Positions 16,579-25,059 are shown, counted from the first letter of the stretch. The stretch: 64,000 nt of DNA from an uncultured Bacteroidales bacterium (GCA_946183915.1 CAMHDJ010000004.1:17998-81997), one strand, 5' to 3'. The notes: a model not told the origin generated them from the sequence alone. Numbers and translations are program-made.

Positions 16579-17334
16579 TTATTTCTCGCGGACATGTTTG
16601 CCGCTGAGGTGTTCAATCTGCATTTCGAGCACGTAGGCCCGGGGGGCGTTCCGCCGCATGTCGTCCTCGAGGTCGTAGCCCTGCGGGAAGTATTTGGCCC
16701 CCAGCTGGCGCAGGAGTGCGTCGGCGCGGGTGTCGTCGACGATGCCGATGCGGCCGAAGCAGACGACGCTCTCGAAGTGATACCACCAGCTGTCGGGTTC
16801 CTTCACGCCCTCGCCGAGCACGCAGAACGAGGCTTTGTCGCAGCGGCGGATGGCGTCGAGCTTGTGCCCCTCGCGGGCGCAGTGGAAGTAGAGGCGGCCG
16901 TCGGCGTAGAGGAAGTCGAGCGGAACGGTGTAGGGGTAGCCGCCGTCGCCCAGCACGGCCAGGATGCCGCGCGGGGCCCGCTGGAGGAGGCTGGCGCACT
17001 CCTCGGGGCTCATCTGCTGCTTGAAGCGCCGCATGGGGCGGAACGTGGTGTCGGCCTCGGCCAGGCAGGCGTGCTTCTCCAGCTCGCGGTGGCGCTCGAG
17101 GAGGTTCCACACGGCGTCCTCGCTGAGCACGCCCCGCTTGAGACCGTCGGGCAGACGCCCGGCCTCGTCGTCGGCGCGGTCGGCGTGCCATTCGGCGCTG
17201 CCGAGGTAGGTGTCGAGGGATGCCAGATCGTCGCGTACGGCTTGGTATTGTTCAAGGGCTGCTTCCAGCGCCTCGACGGCCGCCGTCGTGCGCTCGAGCC
17301 GTTGCTCCATCTGGCTGATTCTATTGGTGTTCAT
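16579..17334 (-). CDS. DUF4298 fused to a pyridoxamine 5'-phosphate oxidase-like domain
   Basis: A 251-residue fusion. Residues 1-88 match the DUF4298 pattern (RISQMEQRLERTTAAVEALE, LGSAEWHADRADDEAGRLP, LKRGVLSEDAVWNLL). Residues about 98-250 form a split-barrel FMN-binding domain of the NimA/Pyridox_ox_2 type (RGILAVLGDGGYPYTVPLDF, YFHCAREGHKLDAI, SVVCFGRIG). NimA-type relatives reduce nitroimidazoles or bind heme, but substrate prediction is unsafe. I know both domains as separate small proteins; the fused form suggests a shared function. The stop of the Ogt-Nudix gene upstream is immediately adjacent (17335). Confidence 0.82.
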   Translation of the reverse strand: MNTNRISQMEQRLERTTAAVEALEAALEQYQAVRDDLASLDTYLGSAEWHADRADDEAGRLPDGLKRGVLSEDAVWNLLERHRELEKHACLAEADTTFRPMRRFKQQMSPEECASLLQRAPRGILAVLGDGGYPYTVPLDFLYADGRLYFHCAREGHKLDAIRRCDKASFCVLGEGVKEPDSWWYHFESVVCFGRIGIVDDTRADALLRQLGAKYFPQGYDLEDDMRRNAPRAYVLEMQIEHLSGKHVREK

Positions 17335-18168
17335 CTATTGTTTCAGTTTTTTTATCAGGTCTCGGTCGGCCGGTAGCCAGTCGACGCTCTCCAGTTCGCT
17401 TGGCGTCAGCCATCGGGCCGCCTCGTGCTCCTTCAGCTCCAGCCGGCCGCTCTCCACGTGGCAGCGGTAGCAGTGCATCGTCAGGTGGAAGGCAGGATAG
17501 TCCCATTCCACCGTCTCTACCAGTCGCTCCACGGCGATATATGTCGCCAACTCCTCCCATATCTCGCGCCGCAGGGCCTCCTCGGGCGTCTCGCCGGCTT
17601 CCATCTTGCCGCCGGGAAACTCCCACCAGTCCTTCCACTCGCCGTAGCCTCGCTGGGTGGCGAAGATGCGGCCCTCGGCGTCGTGGATGATGGCGGCCAC
17701 CACCTCGATGTGCTTTCGCTGTTCGAGGTCCAGCAGACGCTGTTTGATGTCGGGGCCGTAGGCGTAGCCGCCGAGTCCGTTGGCGGCTATGAGACGGTGG
17801 CAGGGGATGATGAGGGCGATGGGGTTGCGGCCCGCGGCCTGGCCCACAGCCTGCGGCGAGCGGCAGCCGAGGCGGCGCGCAAGGTCGCCGTAGGTGGCGG
17901 TGTGGCCGTAGGGTATCTTCAGCAGCTCTTGCCATACTCGCAGTTGGAAGGGGGTGCCCTGGGGGGCGAGGGGCGGGATGAAGCCCGGGTCGCGGCTGGC
18001 GAAGTAGAGGTCGAGCCAGCGGAGGGTGTCGATCTGTGGCGCCTGAATGCCCCGACGGGTCTGGCACGACGGGCCGCCTGCAAGTTGCAGGGCTGTCAGT
18101 CGGGTGCCGTAGAAGGTCAGCGATAGGTTGCCCAGGGGCGAGGTGTAGAGGACCGAAGCTTCCGTCAT
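17335..18168 (-). CDS. Ogt-type alkylguanine-DNA alkyltransferase fused to a Nudix hydrolase
   Basis: A 277-residue repair fusion. Residues 1-150 are a methylated-DNA--protein cysteine methyltransferase with acceptor Cys123 in IIPCHR and the upstream ATYGDLARRLG helix-turn-helix. Residues about 152-277 are a MutT/Nudix domain whose box begins GGKMEAGETPEEALRR near 186 and continues EIWEEL. The first part removes O6-alkyl groups from guanine by self-alkylation; the second probably hydrolyses an oxidised nucleotide such as 8-oxo-dGTP. The start at 18168 overlaps the TfoX_N gene's stop by 4 bp. Confidence 0.92.
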   Translation of the reverse strand: MTEASVLYTSPLGNLSLTFYGTRLTALQLAGGPSCQTRRGIQAPQIDTLRWLDLYFASRDPGFIPPLAPQGTPFQLRVWQELLKIPYGHTATYGDLARRLGCRSPQAVGQAAGRNPIALIIPCHRLIAANGLGGYAYGPDIKQRLLDLEQRKHIEVVAAIIHDAEGRIFATQRGYGEWKDWWEFPGGKMEAGETPEEALRREIWEELATYIAVERLVETVEWDYPAFHLTMHCYRCHVESGRLELKEHEAARWLTPSELESVDWLPADRDLIKKLKQ

Positions 18169-18458
18169 AGTGCTGAGCAGGTGGCTTTGACCAGAGCCGT
18201 GAGGTAGTGGCGGTCGTCCACCTCTTCGATGTAGAAGTATGGCTTGGCACCGGGATAGGGTGGCCGCATGGCTACGCTTTGCAGCAAGGCTCGTCCCGCT
18301 TCGGTGGGTTTGATGTAAAAGCCATTGTCGCTGATGAGGCCGAAGAGCTTGCCGTTGCAGTAGGCACAGTAGTCGCCGAACATCTTGCGGGCCGTTACCT
18401 CGCCCGCACCGCTGCACTGGTCGACAATATATTGTACAAAGTCAGGGTTGCTGGCCAT
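18165..18458 (-). CDS. TfoX/Sxy N-terminal domain protein
   Basis: A 97-residue protein made only of a TfoX_N domain (VTARKMFGDYCAYCNGKLFG, YIKPTEAGRALL, PGAKPYFYIEEVDD). The full-length Sxy/TfoX regulates competence in Proteobacteria; the short form is common in Bacteroidota with unknown role. Its stop overlaps the alkyltransferase-Nudix start (ATGA), so it is the first gene of a coupled group. Confidence 0.88.
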   Translation of the reverse strand: MASNPDFVQYIVDQCSGAGEVTARKMFGDYCAYCNGKLFGLISDNGFYIKPTEAGRALLQSVAMRPPYPGAKPYFYIEEVDDRHYLTALVKATCSAL

Positions 18459-18479
18459 GGACTCTAGGTGTTAATGGGA

Positions 18480-18519
18480 GCCTCCACCGACGCCAAAGTC
18501 TCTTTTGCGCGGTGGAGGC
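18480..18519. terminator. Hairpin between purL and the TfoX_N gene
   Basis: GCCTCCACCG (18480-18489) and CGGTGGAGGC (18510-18519) form a perfect 10-bp stem around a 20-nt loop. There is no strong T run on either side, so termination strength is uncertain. Confidence 0.5.
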
Positions 18520-18553
18520 GTGTTTCCATTTCTGTGTTTTTGCCGAGGCCCAT

Positions 18554-21500
18554 TTATTTGAAGTACTGCACGCCGGACTCGAAGATCTGCTGGTCGTCGT
18601 CGCCGTAGATGTTCAGGGCGGAGCCCTTGCTGCGGCGCTCGCTGTGGCCCATCTTGCCGAAGACGCGCCCGTCGGGGCTGGTGATGCCCTCGATGGCCAT
18701 GTAGGAACCGTTCATGTTGTACTCCTCGTCCATGGTGGGGTTGCCCTGCAGGTCGACATACTGGGTGGCCACCTGGCCGTTCTTGAAGAGGCGGTCGATC
18801 CACTCCTGCGGTGCCACGAAGCGGCCTTCGCCGTGCGAGATGGGGATGACGTAGGTCTTGCCCAGCTCGGCGCGCTGCAGCCACGGGCTGAGGTTCGAGC
18901 TGACGCGCGTGTAGGCCATCTTGCTCTGGTGGCGTCCGATGGTGTTGAAGGTCAGCGTGGGGGCATCGGCGGCCTGCGGACGTATCTCGCCGTAGGGCAC
19001 CAGGCCCAGCTTCACCAAGGCCTGGAAGCCGTTGCAGATGCCCAGCATCAGGCCGTCGCGCTTGCCCAGGAGCTCCATCACGGCATCGGCGATCCGCGGG
19101 TTGCGGAAGACGCTGGTGATGAACTTGGCGCTGCCCTCCGGCTCGTCGCCGGCCGAGAAGCCGCCGGGGATCATGATGATCTGGCTGCGACGGATGGCGT
19201 CGACGTAGGCGTCCACGCTTTCGCGGATCTGCTGGCCGTTCTGGTTGCGGAAGACGATGATCTCGCTCTCGGCGCCGGCGCGGTTGAAGGCGCGGGCCGA
19301 GTCGTACTCGCAGTTGGTGCCCGGGAAGGCGGGAATGAAGACGTGCGGCTTGGCAGAATGCGTTAATGTGTTAATGTGTGAATGCGTTAGTGGAGTGGAG
19401 GCCTTGAAGAGCGGGCTTTCCACTTTCATCTTTCCGCTTTCCACTTGGTTGGTGCGGGTGGGGAAGACCCCTTCGAGGGGCTTTTGCCAGGCGGCGAGGG
19501 CATCCTCGATGCTGATGCGCTCGCCCTTGTACTCGAAGAAGGGCTTGTCGGTGACCACGCCGATCTCGCGGCAGCGGAAGGGCAGCTCGCCCACTTCGGC
19601 GGCGGTCTCGACGATGATGTGGCCGTAGTTGATCTTGCTCAGGTCGTCGAGGGCGATACCGTCGCTGAGGGTCACGCCCAGCTTGTTGCCGAAGGCCATC
19701 TTGCTGATGGCTTCGACCAGTGCGCCGCGACCGATGCAATAGGTCGACAGCACCTGCCCCTGCTCGATGCTGCGACGCAGGGCGGCGTACTGGCTGAGGG
19801 CGTCCTCGTAGTCGGGCATGTCGTAGTCCTTCTGCTTCACGTCGAGCAGCACCAGACGGCTGCCGGCTTTCTTCAGTTCGGGGGTGACGACATGCTGCAG
19901 GTCGCTGATGCCGACGGCGAAGGAGCAGAAGGTGGGCGGCACGTCGATATCGTTGAAGGTGCCGGACATGGAGTCCTTGCCGCCGATGGCGGGCAGGTGG
20001 AGGCCCATCTGGGCGTTGTAGGCACCCAGCAGGGCGCTGAAGGGCTCGCCCCAGCGGTAGGGGTCGTTGCCCAGTTTCTTGAAGTATTCCTGGAAGGTGA
20101 GGCGCACCCGGCTGGCATCGCCACCGGCGGCGGCGATCTTGGCCACCGAGTCGAGCACGGCATAGACGGCGCCGTGGAACGGGCTCCAGCTGAGCTTGTA
20201 GGGGTCGAGACCATAGGACATGATGGTCACCGTGTCGCACTTGCCGTCCAGCAGGGGCAGCTTGCCGATCATGCTCTGCGTGGGCGTCAGCTGATATTTG
20301 CCGCCGAAGGGCATCACCACGCTGCCGGCGCCGATCGAGCTGTCGAACATCTCGACCAGTCCTTTCTGCGAGCAGACGTTGAGGTCAGAAAGAACTTTAA
20401 GCCAAAGTTCTTTAGTGTTCAGTGGGCAGTGTTCAGCGTTCAGTGAGGTGGGGCCGTTTGCGTCAGCCAACTGACCACTGACCACTGACCACTGACCACT
20501 CTTCTCCGGCATGGTCACCGAGACGGTGGTCTCCTGGTGGGCGCCGTTGGTGTCGATGAAGCGGCGGCTGAGGTTGACGATCTCCTTGCCACGCCAGCTG
20601 ATCACCATGCGGGGCTCCTCAGTGACGGTGGCTACCACCGTGGCCTCGAGGTTCTCCTCATCGGCATAGCGCAGCATCTGGTCCACGTCCTTCGGGTCGA
20701 CCACCACGGCCATGCGCTCTTGGCTCTCGCTGATGGCCAGCTCGGTGCCGTCGAGGCCGGCGTACTTCTTGGGCACGCGATCCAGGTTGATCTGCAGGCC
20801 GTCGGCCAACTCGCCGATGGCCACACTGACGCCGCCGGCGCCGAAGTCGTTGCACTTCTTGATGAGCGACGACACCTCTTCGCGGCGGAAGAGGCGCTGT
20901 ATCTTGCGTTCGGTGGGGGCATTGCCCTTCTGCACCTCGGCACCGCAGGTGGTGAGGCTCTTGGTGGTGTGGCTCTTCGAGGCGCCCGTGGCACCACCGA
21001 TGCCGTCGCGGCCCGTGCGGCCACCCAGAAGGATGATGACGTCGCCCGGGTCGGAGGTGAGGCGCTTCACGGCGCGGCGCGGCGCAGCGGCAATGACGGC
21101 GCCGATCTCCATGCGCTTGGCCACATAGCCCGGATGGTAGATCTCGTTGACCAGGCCGGTGGCCAGGCCGATCTGATTGCCGTAGCTGCTGTAGCCGCGG
21201 GCGGCGGTGGTGACGATCTTGCGCTGCGGCAGCTTGCCGGGCAGGGTCTCGCTGAGGGGCTTGGTGGGATCGGCGGCGCCGGTGACGCGCATGGCCTGGT
21301 ACACGTAGGTGCGGCCGCTCAGCGGGTCGCGGATGCAGCCGCCCAGGCAGGTGGCCGCGCCGCCGAAGGGCTCGATCTCGGTCGGATGGTTGTGGGTCTC
21401 GTTCTTGAAGTTGATGAGCCACTCCTCGCGGTTGCCGTCGATCGTGACGGGCACCACGATCGAGCAGGCATTGATCTCGTCGCTCGGCTCCTGGTCGTCC

Positions 21501-22384
21501 AGGTAGCCGGCTTTCTTCAGCCGTTTGCCGGCCAGGGTGCCGATGTCCATCAGACAGACGTACTTGTCGGTGCGGCCGGCGTACTGCTCCTGGTGGTCGG
21601 CCAGATATTGATTGAAAGCACCCTCGATCAGCGGACGGTAGTAGCCGTCGTCGAACGTCACATCCTTCAGCTCGGTGGCGAAGGTGGTGTGGCGGCAGTG
21701 GTCGCTCCAGTAGGTGTCCAGCACGCGGATCTCGGTCATGGTGGGGTTGCGCTTTTCTTCGTCGTGGAAGTAGCGCTGTATGTGCTTGAAGTCGGCCAGG
21801 GTCATGGCCAGGCCCAGCGAGCCGTAGAGCTCCTTCAGCTGCGGTTCGGCCATGTCTTTGAAGCCGTCGAAGACGATGACGTCGGCCGGCTCGTCGAAGT
21901 GGTCCTCCAGGGTGGCGGGCTTCTCCTCGTCGGTCAGGCGGCTGTCCACGGGGTTCACGCAGTGCTTCACCACCGCTTCCTGCCACTCGCTCGCCGCTTT
22001 CCACTTGCCACTCTTCACGCCCGAGATGACATACGTCGTGGCGCTCTTGATGATTGGATGCTCGGCGTCGTTGAGCAGGCAGACGCACTGCTCGGCGCTG
22101 TCGGCCCGCTGGTCGAACTGGCCGGGCAGGTACTCCACCGTGAAGCAGAAGTCTCCGGCCTGGTGCGGGAACTCCTCGAGGTAGACGTCGTCGACCGGCG
22201 GCTCGCTGAAGACGGTGGTCAGGGCCGTCTGGAAGGTGGCGTCGCCGACGTTCTCCACGTCGTAGCGCACCAGCACACGCACCCCTTCGGCCTCGATGCC
22301 GAGGTATTGGCTCATTTCTTCCTTCAGCTCCTTGGCGCGCACGGCGTAGGGAGCCTTCTTTTCTACGTAGATTCTTCTTACCAT
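18554..22384 (-). CDS. purL: Phosphoribosylformylglycinamidine synthase, single-chain
   Basis: A 1276-residue purine biosynthesis enzyme converting FGAR, glutamine and ATP to FGAM. An N-terminal PurS-like domain is followed by the first synthase half (IQRYFHDEEKRNPTMTEIRV, WSDHCRHTTFATEL, NETHNHPTEIEPFGGAATCL). The second half contains LLGGRTGRDGIGGAT and DFGAGGVSVAIGELADG, and the C-terminus is a class I glutamine amidotransferase (AFPGTNCEYDSARAF, ending ITSPDGRVFGKMGHSERR). Two in-frame stretches do not look like PurL: about residues 629-656 (20415-20499) and about 981-1009 (19358-19444). Both are short-word arrays in linker positions. The reading frame is intact, so the enzyme should be functional. 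Confidence 0.95.
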   Translation of the reverse strand: MVRRIYVEKKAPYAVRAKELKEEMSQYLGIEAEGVRVLVRYDVENVGDATFQTALTTVFSEPPVDDVYLEEFPHQAGDFCFTVEYLPGQFDQRADSAEQCVCLLNDAEHPIIKSATTYVISGVKSGKWKAASEWQEAVVKHCVNPVDSRLTDEEKPATLEDHFDEPADVIVFDGFKDMAEPQLKELYGSLGLAMTLADFKHIQRYFHDEEKRNPTMTEIRVLDTYWSDHCRHTTFATELKDVTFDDGYYRPLIEGAFNQYLADHQEQYAGRTDKYVCLMDIGTLAGKRLKKAGYLDDQEPSDEINACSIVVPVTIDGNREEWLINFKNETHNHPTEIEPFGGAATCLGGCIRDPLSGRTYVYQAMRVTGAADPTKPLSETLPGKLPQRKIVTTAARGYSSYGNQIGLATGLVNEIYHPGYVAKRMEIGAVIAAAPRRAVKRLTSDPGDVIILLGGRTGRDGIGGATGASKSHTTKSLTTCGAEVQKGNAPTERKIQRLFRREEVSSLIKKCNDFGAGGVSVAIGELADGLQINLDRVPKKYAGLDGTELAISESQERMAVVVDPKDVDQMLRYADEENLEATVVATVTEEPRMVISWRGKEIVNLSRRFIDTNGAHQETTVSVTMPEKSGQWSVVSGQLADANGPTSLNAEHCPLNTKELWLKVLSDLNVCSQKGLVEMFDSSIGAGSVVMPFGGKYQLTPTQSMIGKLPLLDGKCDTVTIMSYGLDPYKLSWSPFHGAVYAVLDSVAKIAAAGGDASRVRLTFQEYFKKLGNDPYRWGEPFSALLGAYNAQMGLHLPAIGGKDSMSGTFNDIDVPPTFCSFAVGISDLQHVVTPELKKAGSRLVLLDVKQKDYDMPDYEDALSQYAALRRSIEQGQVLSTYCIGRGALVEAISKMAFGNKLGVTLSDGIALDDLSKINYGHIIVETAAEVGELPFRCREIGVVTDKPFFEYKGERISIEDALAAWQKPLEGVFPTRTNQVESGKMKVESPLFKASTPLTHSHINTLTHSAKPHVFIPAFPGTNCEYDSARAFNRAGAESEIIVFRNQNGQQIRESVDAYVDAIRRSQIIMIPGGFSAGDEPEGSAKFITSVFRNPRIADAVMELLGKRDGLMLGICNGFQALVKLGLVPYGEIRPQAADAPTLTFNTIGRHQSKMAYTRVSSNLSPWLQRAELGKTYVIPISHGEGRFVAPQEWIDRLFKNGQVATQYVDLQGNPTMDEEYNMNGSYMAIEGITSPDGRVFGKMGHSERRSKGSALNIYGDDDQQIFESGVQYFK
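19358..19444. repeat. Word element in purL: four 8-bp words, 27-bp core, four 7-bp words
   Basis: ATGYGTKA-type 8-bp words sit at 19358, 19366, 19374 and 19382. A 27-bp core begins GTGGAGTGGAGG. TTTCCAC-type 7-bp words sit at 19417, 19424, 19431 and 19438. The element is 87 bp (29 codons) and in frame just before the PurL amidotransferase domain. Confidence 0.88.
20415..20499. repeat. Word element in purL: four words, 29-bp core, four inverted words
   Basis: Left words are GTGTTCA-type at 20415, 20422, 20429 and 20436. A 29-bp core runs from GTGAGG to GCCAAC. Right words are TGACCAC at 20472, 20479, 20486 and 20493. The right arm is roughly the inverse of the left. In purL it encodes SGQWSVVSGQ-like residues. 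Confidence 0.9.
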
Positions 22385-22397
22385 ATTGTGTGTTGTT

Positions 22398-22970
22398 TTA
22401 TTTCGTGAGGTCGTTCAGTTCGACGAACTGGTCGGGCCGCTTGGCCATGTCGGCGCGGTAGAGGCGGTGGATGGCGGCGCGGTCGGCCTCGTAGTCGTCG
22501 GTGGGCATCACGGAGTCGAAGAGGCCGATCTCCTTGCGTCCGAAGTCGATGTAGGCCGGCACCAGCGGCACCTGGGCCTGGTGGGCGATCTCCCAGAAGC
22601 CGCGCTTCCAGCGGCGTACGGGCTTGCGGGTGCCCTCGGGGGTGATCACCACGGCGAAGGGCTCGCCGGTGGCAAAGCGGCGCACGGCGGCACCCATCAT
22701 GTCGTTGTGCCGGTTGCCGCGGTCGATGGCCACGCAGCCCAGCCGACGCAGCAGCCCGCCGACCGGCCAGCGGAAGAATTCTTTTTTGATAAACACGTGC
22801 CCGTCGACGTTCAATGCCCACAGATAGGCGGCCCCGATCAGGAAATCGGACACCGCCGTGTGCGGCGCCACGACGAACACACAGCGCTGCAACTCAGGCC
22901 GTTCGCCCTCGGCCGGCAGGTTGAACTTCCAGCCCAGCAGTTTCACTATTGCAATCCAGATTCGCTTCAT
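22398..22970 (-). CDS. 1-acyl-sn-glycerol-3-phosphate acyltransferase family protein
   Basis: A 190-residue PlsC-family acyltransferase. The HX4D motif is APHTAVSDF near residues 36-44, and the phosphate-binding motif is PEGTRK near residue 113. An N-terminal hydrophobic amphipathic segment (MKRIWIAIVKLLGW) should place it on the inner membrane. It probably acylates lysophosphatidate or a related acceptor. The start at 22970 follows a phylum-type promoter closely; the frame is open upstream, but that part is promoter sequence. purL begins 13 bp beyond its stop, so the two are co-transcribed. Confidence 0.85.
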   Translation of the reverse strand: MKRIWIAIVKLLGWKFNLPAEGERPELQRCVFVVAPHTAVSDFLIGAAYLWALNVDGHVFIKKEFFRWPVGGLLRRLGCVAIDRGNRHNDMMGAAVRRFATGEPFAVVITPEGTRKPVRRWKRGFWEIAHQAQVPLVPAYIDFGRKEIGLFDSVMPTDDYEADRAAIHRLYRADMAKRPDQFVELNDLTK

Positions 22971-22981
22971 AAATCGAACTG

Positions 22982-23010
22982 CAAAGATACGAATAATATT
23001 TAATACCAAA
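22982..23010 (-). promoter_or_regulatory. Promoter of the acyltransferase-purL operon
   Basis: Leftward TATCTTTG (22989-22982) with TTTG 17 bp upstream (23010-23007). The -7 box ends about 12 bp before the ATG at 22970, so the leader is only a few nt. Confidence 0.75.
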
Positions 23011-23073
23011 AAAAATACTTTTCAACCGCTCCTCCAAAGCGCCCTCCGGCCCCCGACGACCCCTGTCATCCAG

Positions 23074-23188
23074 GCATCATCCAGGCATCATCTAGGCATC
23101 AACTAGGCATCAACTAGGCATCAACTAGGCATCAACTAGGCATCAACTAGGCATCCTCCAAGCATCCCCTCTGCATCATCTCTGCATG
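23074..23188. repeat. 11-bp periodic array (AACTAGGCATC words)
   Basis: GCATC or GCATG occurs at 23074, 23085, 23096, 23107, 23118, 23129, 23140, 23151, 23162, 23173 and 23184: eleven units with no phase break. The last three units and the following TTTCCCT match the tail of the array at 1342. It lies in the 410-bp gap between the acyltransferase and the next lipoprotein gene; apart from the two promoters, nothing else is seen there. Confidence 0.92.
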
Positions 23189-23328
23189 TTTCCCTGCAAA
23201 ATGCTTTGTTTCACCCTGTTTTCGGTAGGGCAGGCCGCAACTTGGCGGCGAGTCGGGCCGGTGGAGGATGTTTTTTGTTAAAAATATTTAAATGAGAGTC
23301 CGCTGCCGGTCGGTAGGGGAATTTTTCG

Positions 23329-23336
23329 TATATTTG
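23329..23336 (+). promoter_or_regulatory. Promoter -7 box (TATATTTG) for lipoprotein gene
   Basis: TATATTTGCA ends 44 bp before the ATG at 23381; the -33 element is weak. Confidence 0.65.
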
Positions 23337-23380
23337 CAGTCTCAATTAACGGAATTATAAACTAAAAACTCTGATCTACA

Positions 23381-24304
23381 ATGAAGAAAACCACTACTGT
23401 TTTGATGCTCGCCGTCTGTGCCGTCGCGATGATGGGCCTCAGCGGCTGCTACCGCGACCATCCGCTCAAGGGCGACCGCGCCAAGCGCCTGGTCAAGAAA
23501 GAGATGGCTCGCACCTTCGAGAACGAGCAGTCCACCACCCTGGCCGTGGGCTACTACGAGTGCAACGATGACGACGCGCGCTACAAGCTGCGCCAGCTGG
23601 CCGCCAACGAGCTGGTCACCTACAGCTGCGACCGCGTGCAGCGCACCCAGAACGTCCGCAAGTCGCGCCGCGTGCAGAAGGTCATCTACGGCTACTCCTA
23701 CTATGACACGCAGTACTACTACGACACCGAGGAGGTGACCACCTACTTCGTCAACGTGGCACTCACCGAGAAGGGCAAGAAACTGTTGTTCGAGCAGCTC
23801 GACGCGGTGCCTACGCCCGAGGAGAAGGAGCTGCGCGAGGACTTCGAGCCCGACCTGAGCCAGTATCCCGAAGCGGCGGTCGACTACGACGAGTTCTCCT
23901 CCGGCGCCGCGCCTGCGGCCGAGGATGCCGTGCTGAGCGACGAGGTGGACATCGACGAGGGCGAGGAGGATCACAACTTCGAGGACGAGTTCCAGCCCGA
24001 CGAGCCCATGGTGGACGGCGAGGTCGACGGCTACGATGCCTACGCCGCGGCCAAGAGCAAGGAGAAGATCGAGACGGTGCGCGTCAAGACCTTCGACCTC
24101 AAGGTGGTCAAGGTGCGCAACATACGCCAGAACAACAGCGGTGTGCCCACGGCCACGGCCGAGGTGCTCCTCGAGGCTAGCAACGTGACCCCCTTCGGTC
24201 GCATCCTCAGCAAGGTCTACGACGGCCAGCGCGAACTGATGGACGAGGTGTCGTTCGCCTACTTCCAGGACAAGGGATGGCGCCTGGTCGACCTCGACTT
24301 CTGA
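23381..24304 (+). CDS. Lipoprotein with acidic central region, function unknown
   Basis: A 307-residue lipoprotein (signal ending GLSGC, lipobox Cys23). Residues 30-155 are a folded N-terminal part with a tyrosine-rich stretch (IYGYSYYDTQYYYDTEEV). About 160-235 is a very acidic low-complexity segment. The C-terminal part is beta-rich (VTPFGRILSKVYDGQRELMD). No family is recognised. It is probably anchored in the outer membrane. It has its own promoter and terminator and is therefore monocistronic. Confidence 0.75.
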   Translation: MKKTTTVLMLAVCAVAMMGLSGCYRDHPLKGDRAKRLVKKEMARTFENEQSTTLAVGYYECNDDDARYKLRQLAANELVTYSCDRVQRTQNVRKSRRVQKVIYGYSYYDTQYYYDTEEVTTYFVNVALTEKGKKLLFEQLDAVPTPEEKELREDFEPDLSQYPEAAVDYDEFSSGAAPAAEDAVLSDEVDIDEGEEDHNFEDEFQPDEPMVDGEVDGYDAYAAAKSKEKIETVRVKTFDLKVVKVRNIRQNNSGVPTATAEVLLEASNVTPFGRILSKVYDGQRELMDEVSFAYFQDKGWRLVDLDF

Positions 24305-24318
24305 CCCGCCTTCCAGCC

Positions 24319-24352
24319 AACGGGGGCGCCGCACGGCGCCCCCGTTGCTTTT
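24319..24352 (+). terminator. Intrinsic terminator
   Basis: Perfect 13-bp stem AACGGGGGCGCCG with its inverse and a 2-nt loop, followed by GCTTTTG, 15 bp past the lipoprotein stop. Confidence 0.85.
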
Positions 24353-24438
24353 GCCCTCCGGCAGGGGAGGCCGACCTCCGGCGCAAAGGCTGGAAGCGGT
24401 GTACTACGACGCTGACCGACAGAGGGTTGAAAATAATA

Positions 24439-24470
24439 TTTGGCTATGTCGAAAAATGGGCGTATCTTTG
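24439..24470 (+). promoter_or_regulatory. Promoter of tRNA-Ser
   Basis: TTTG (24439-24442), 20-bp spacer, TATCTTTG (24463-24470): a consensus Bacteroidota promoter, 12 bp before the tRNA. Confidence 0.92.
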
Positions 24471-24482
24471 CACATCAATTCA

Positions 24483-24570
<88 letters not shown>

Positions 24571-24600
24571 AAAAGTACTAACCAATTAAACTACAAACAC

Positions 24601-25059
24601 ATGAAAAAAGCAATGAAATTTCTGACGGTGGCTTTTGTGGCCGCCATGACGCTGGCTGTCACTGGCTGCCAGAAAGACCCCGAAGACCTGATTATCGGCA
24701 CCTGGAACGGCACCACGGCCTATTCTACTTTCACCATCACCGGCTTCGGTGAGGAGATCGACGGCACGACGGCCGACACCATCACCATGGCAGAGGGCGA
24801 TTACGTCTACACCTTCAACAAGGACAACACCATGACGATCCACTCCGTGGACGAGGAAAGTGGTACGGCAACGGACAGCCAAGCCACCTACACTATCAAC
24901 GACAAGACGCTCACCATCACCATGGAAGGCGAGCCGCAGGAGATGACCATTGTCGAGATCAGCAAGAAAGATCTCGTCCTCTCCTACACCGTCAGCATGG
25001 CGCAAGGCGAGGGGTCGATGACTTTGGGTACGGAGATCCACTTCAAGAAAGCCAAGTAA
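24601..25059 (+). CDS. Lipocalin-like lipoprotein
   Basis: A 152-residue lipoprotein (signal ending LAVTGC). The mature part begins QKDPEDLIIGTWNG and continues as alternating strands ending in FKKAK, the layout of Bacteroidota lipocalin-like lipoproteins (e.g. PF13648). The start at 24601 gives the signal peptide; the open frame extends into the tRNA. The next gene is a diverged tandem paralogue sharing the pattern GCQ, D, EDLIIG, W. Confidence 0.82.
   Translation: MKKAMKFLTVAFVAAMTLAVTGCQKDPEDLIIGTWNGTTAYSTFTITGFGEEIDGTTADTITMAEGDYVYTFNKDNTMTIHSVDEESGTATDSQATYTINDKTLTITMEGEPQEMTIVEISKKDLVLSYTVSMAQGEGSMTLGTEIHFKKAK

Noticed and set aside
18554..22384. purL as a pseudogene because of odd low-complexity stretches
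   Set aside because: The frame is uninterrupted over 1276 codons and all catalytic motifs including the amidotransferase Cys are present; the odd stretches are in-frame insertions in linkers.
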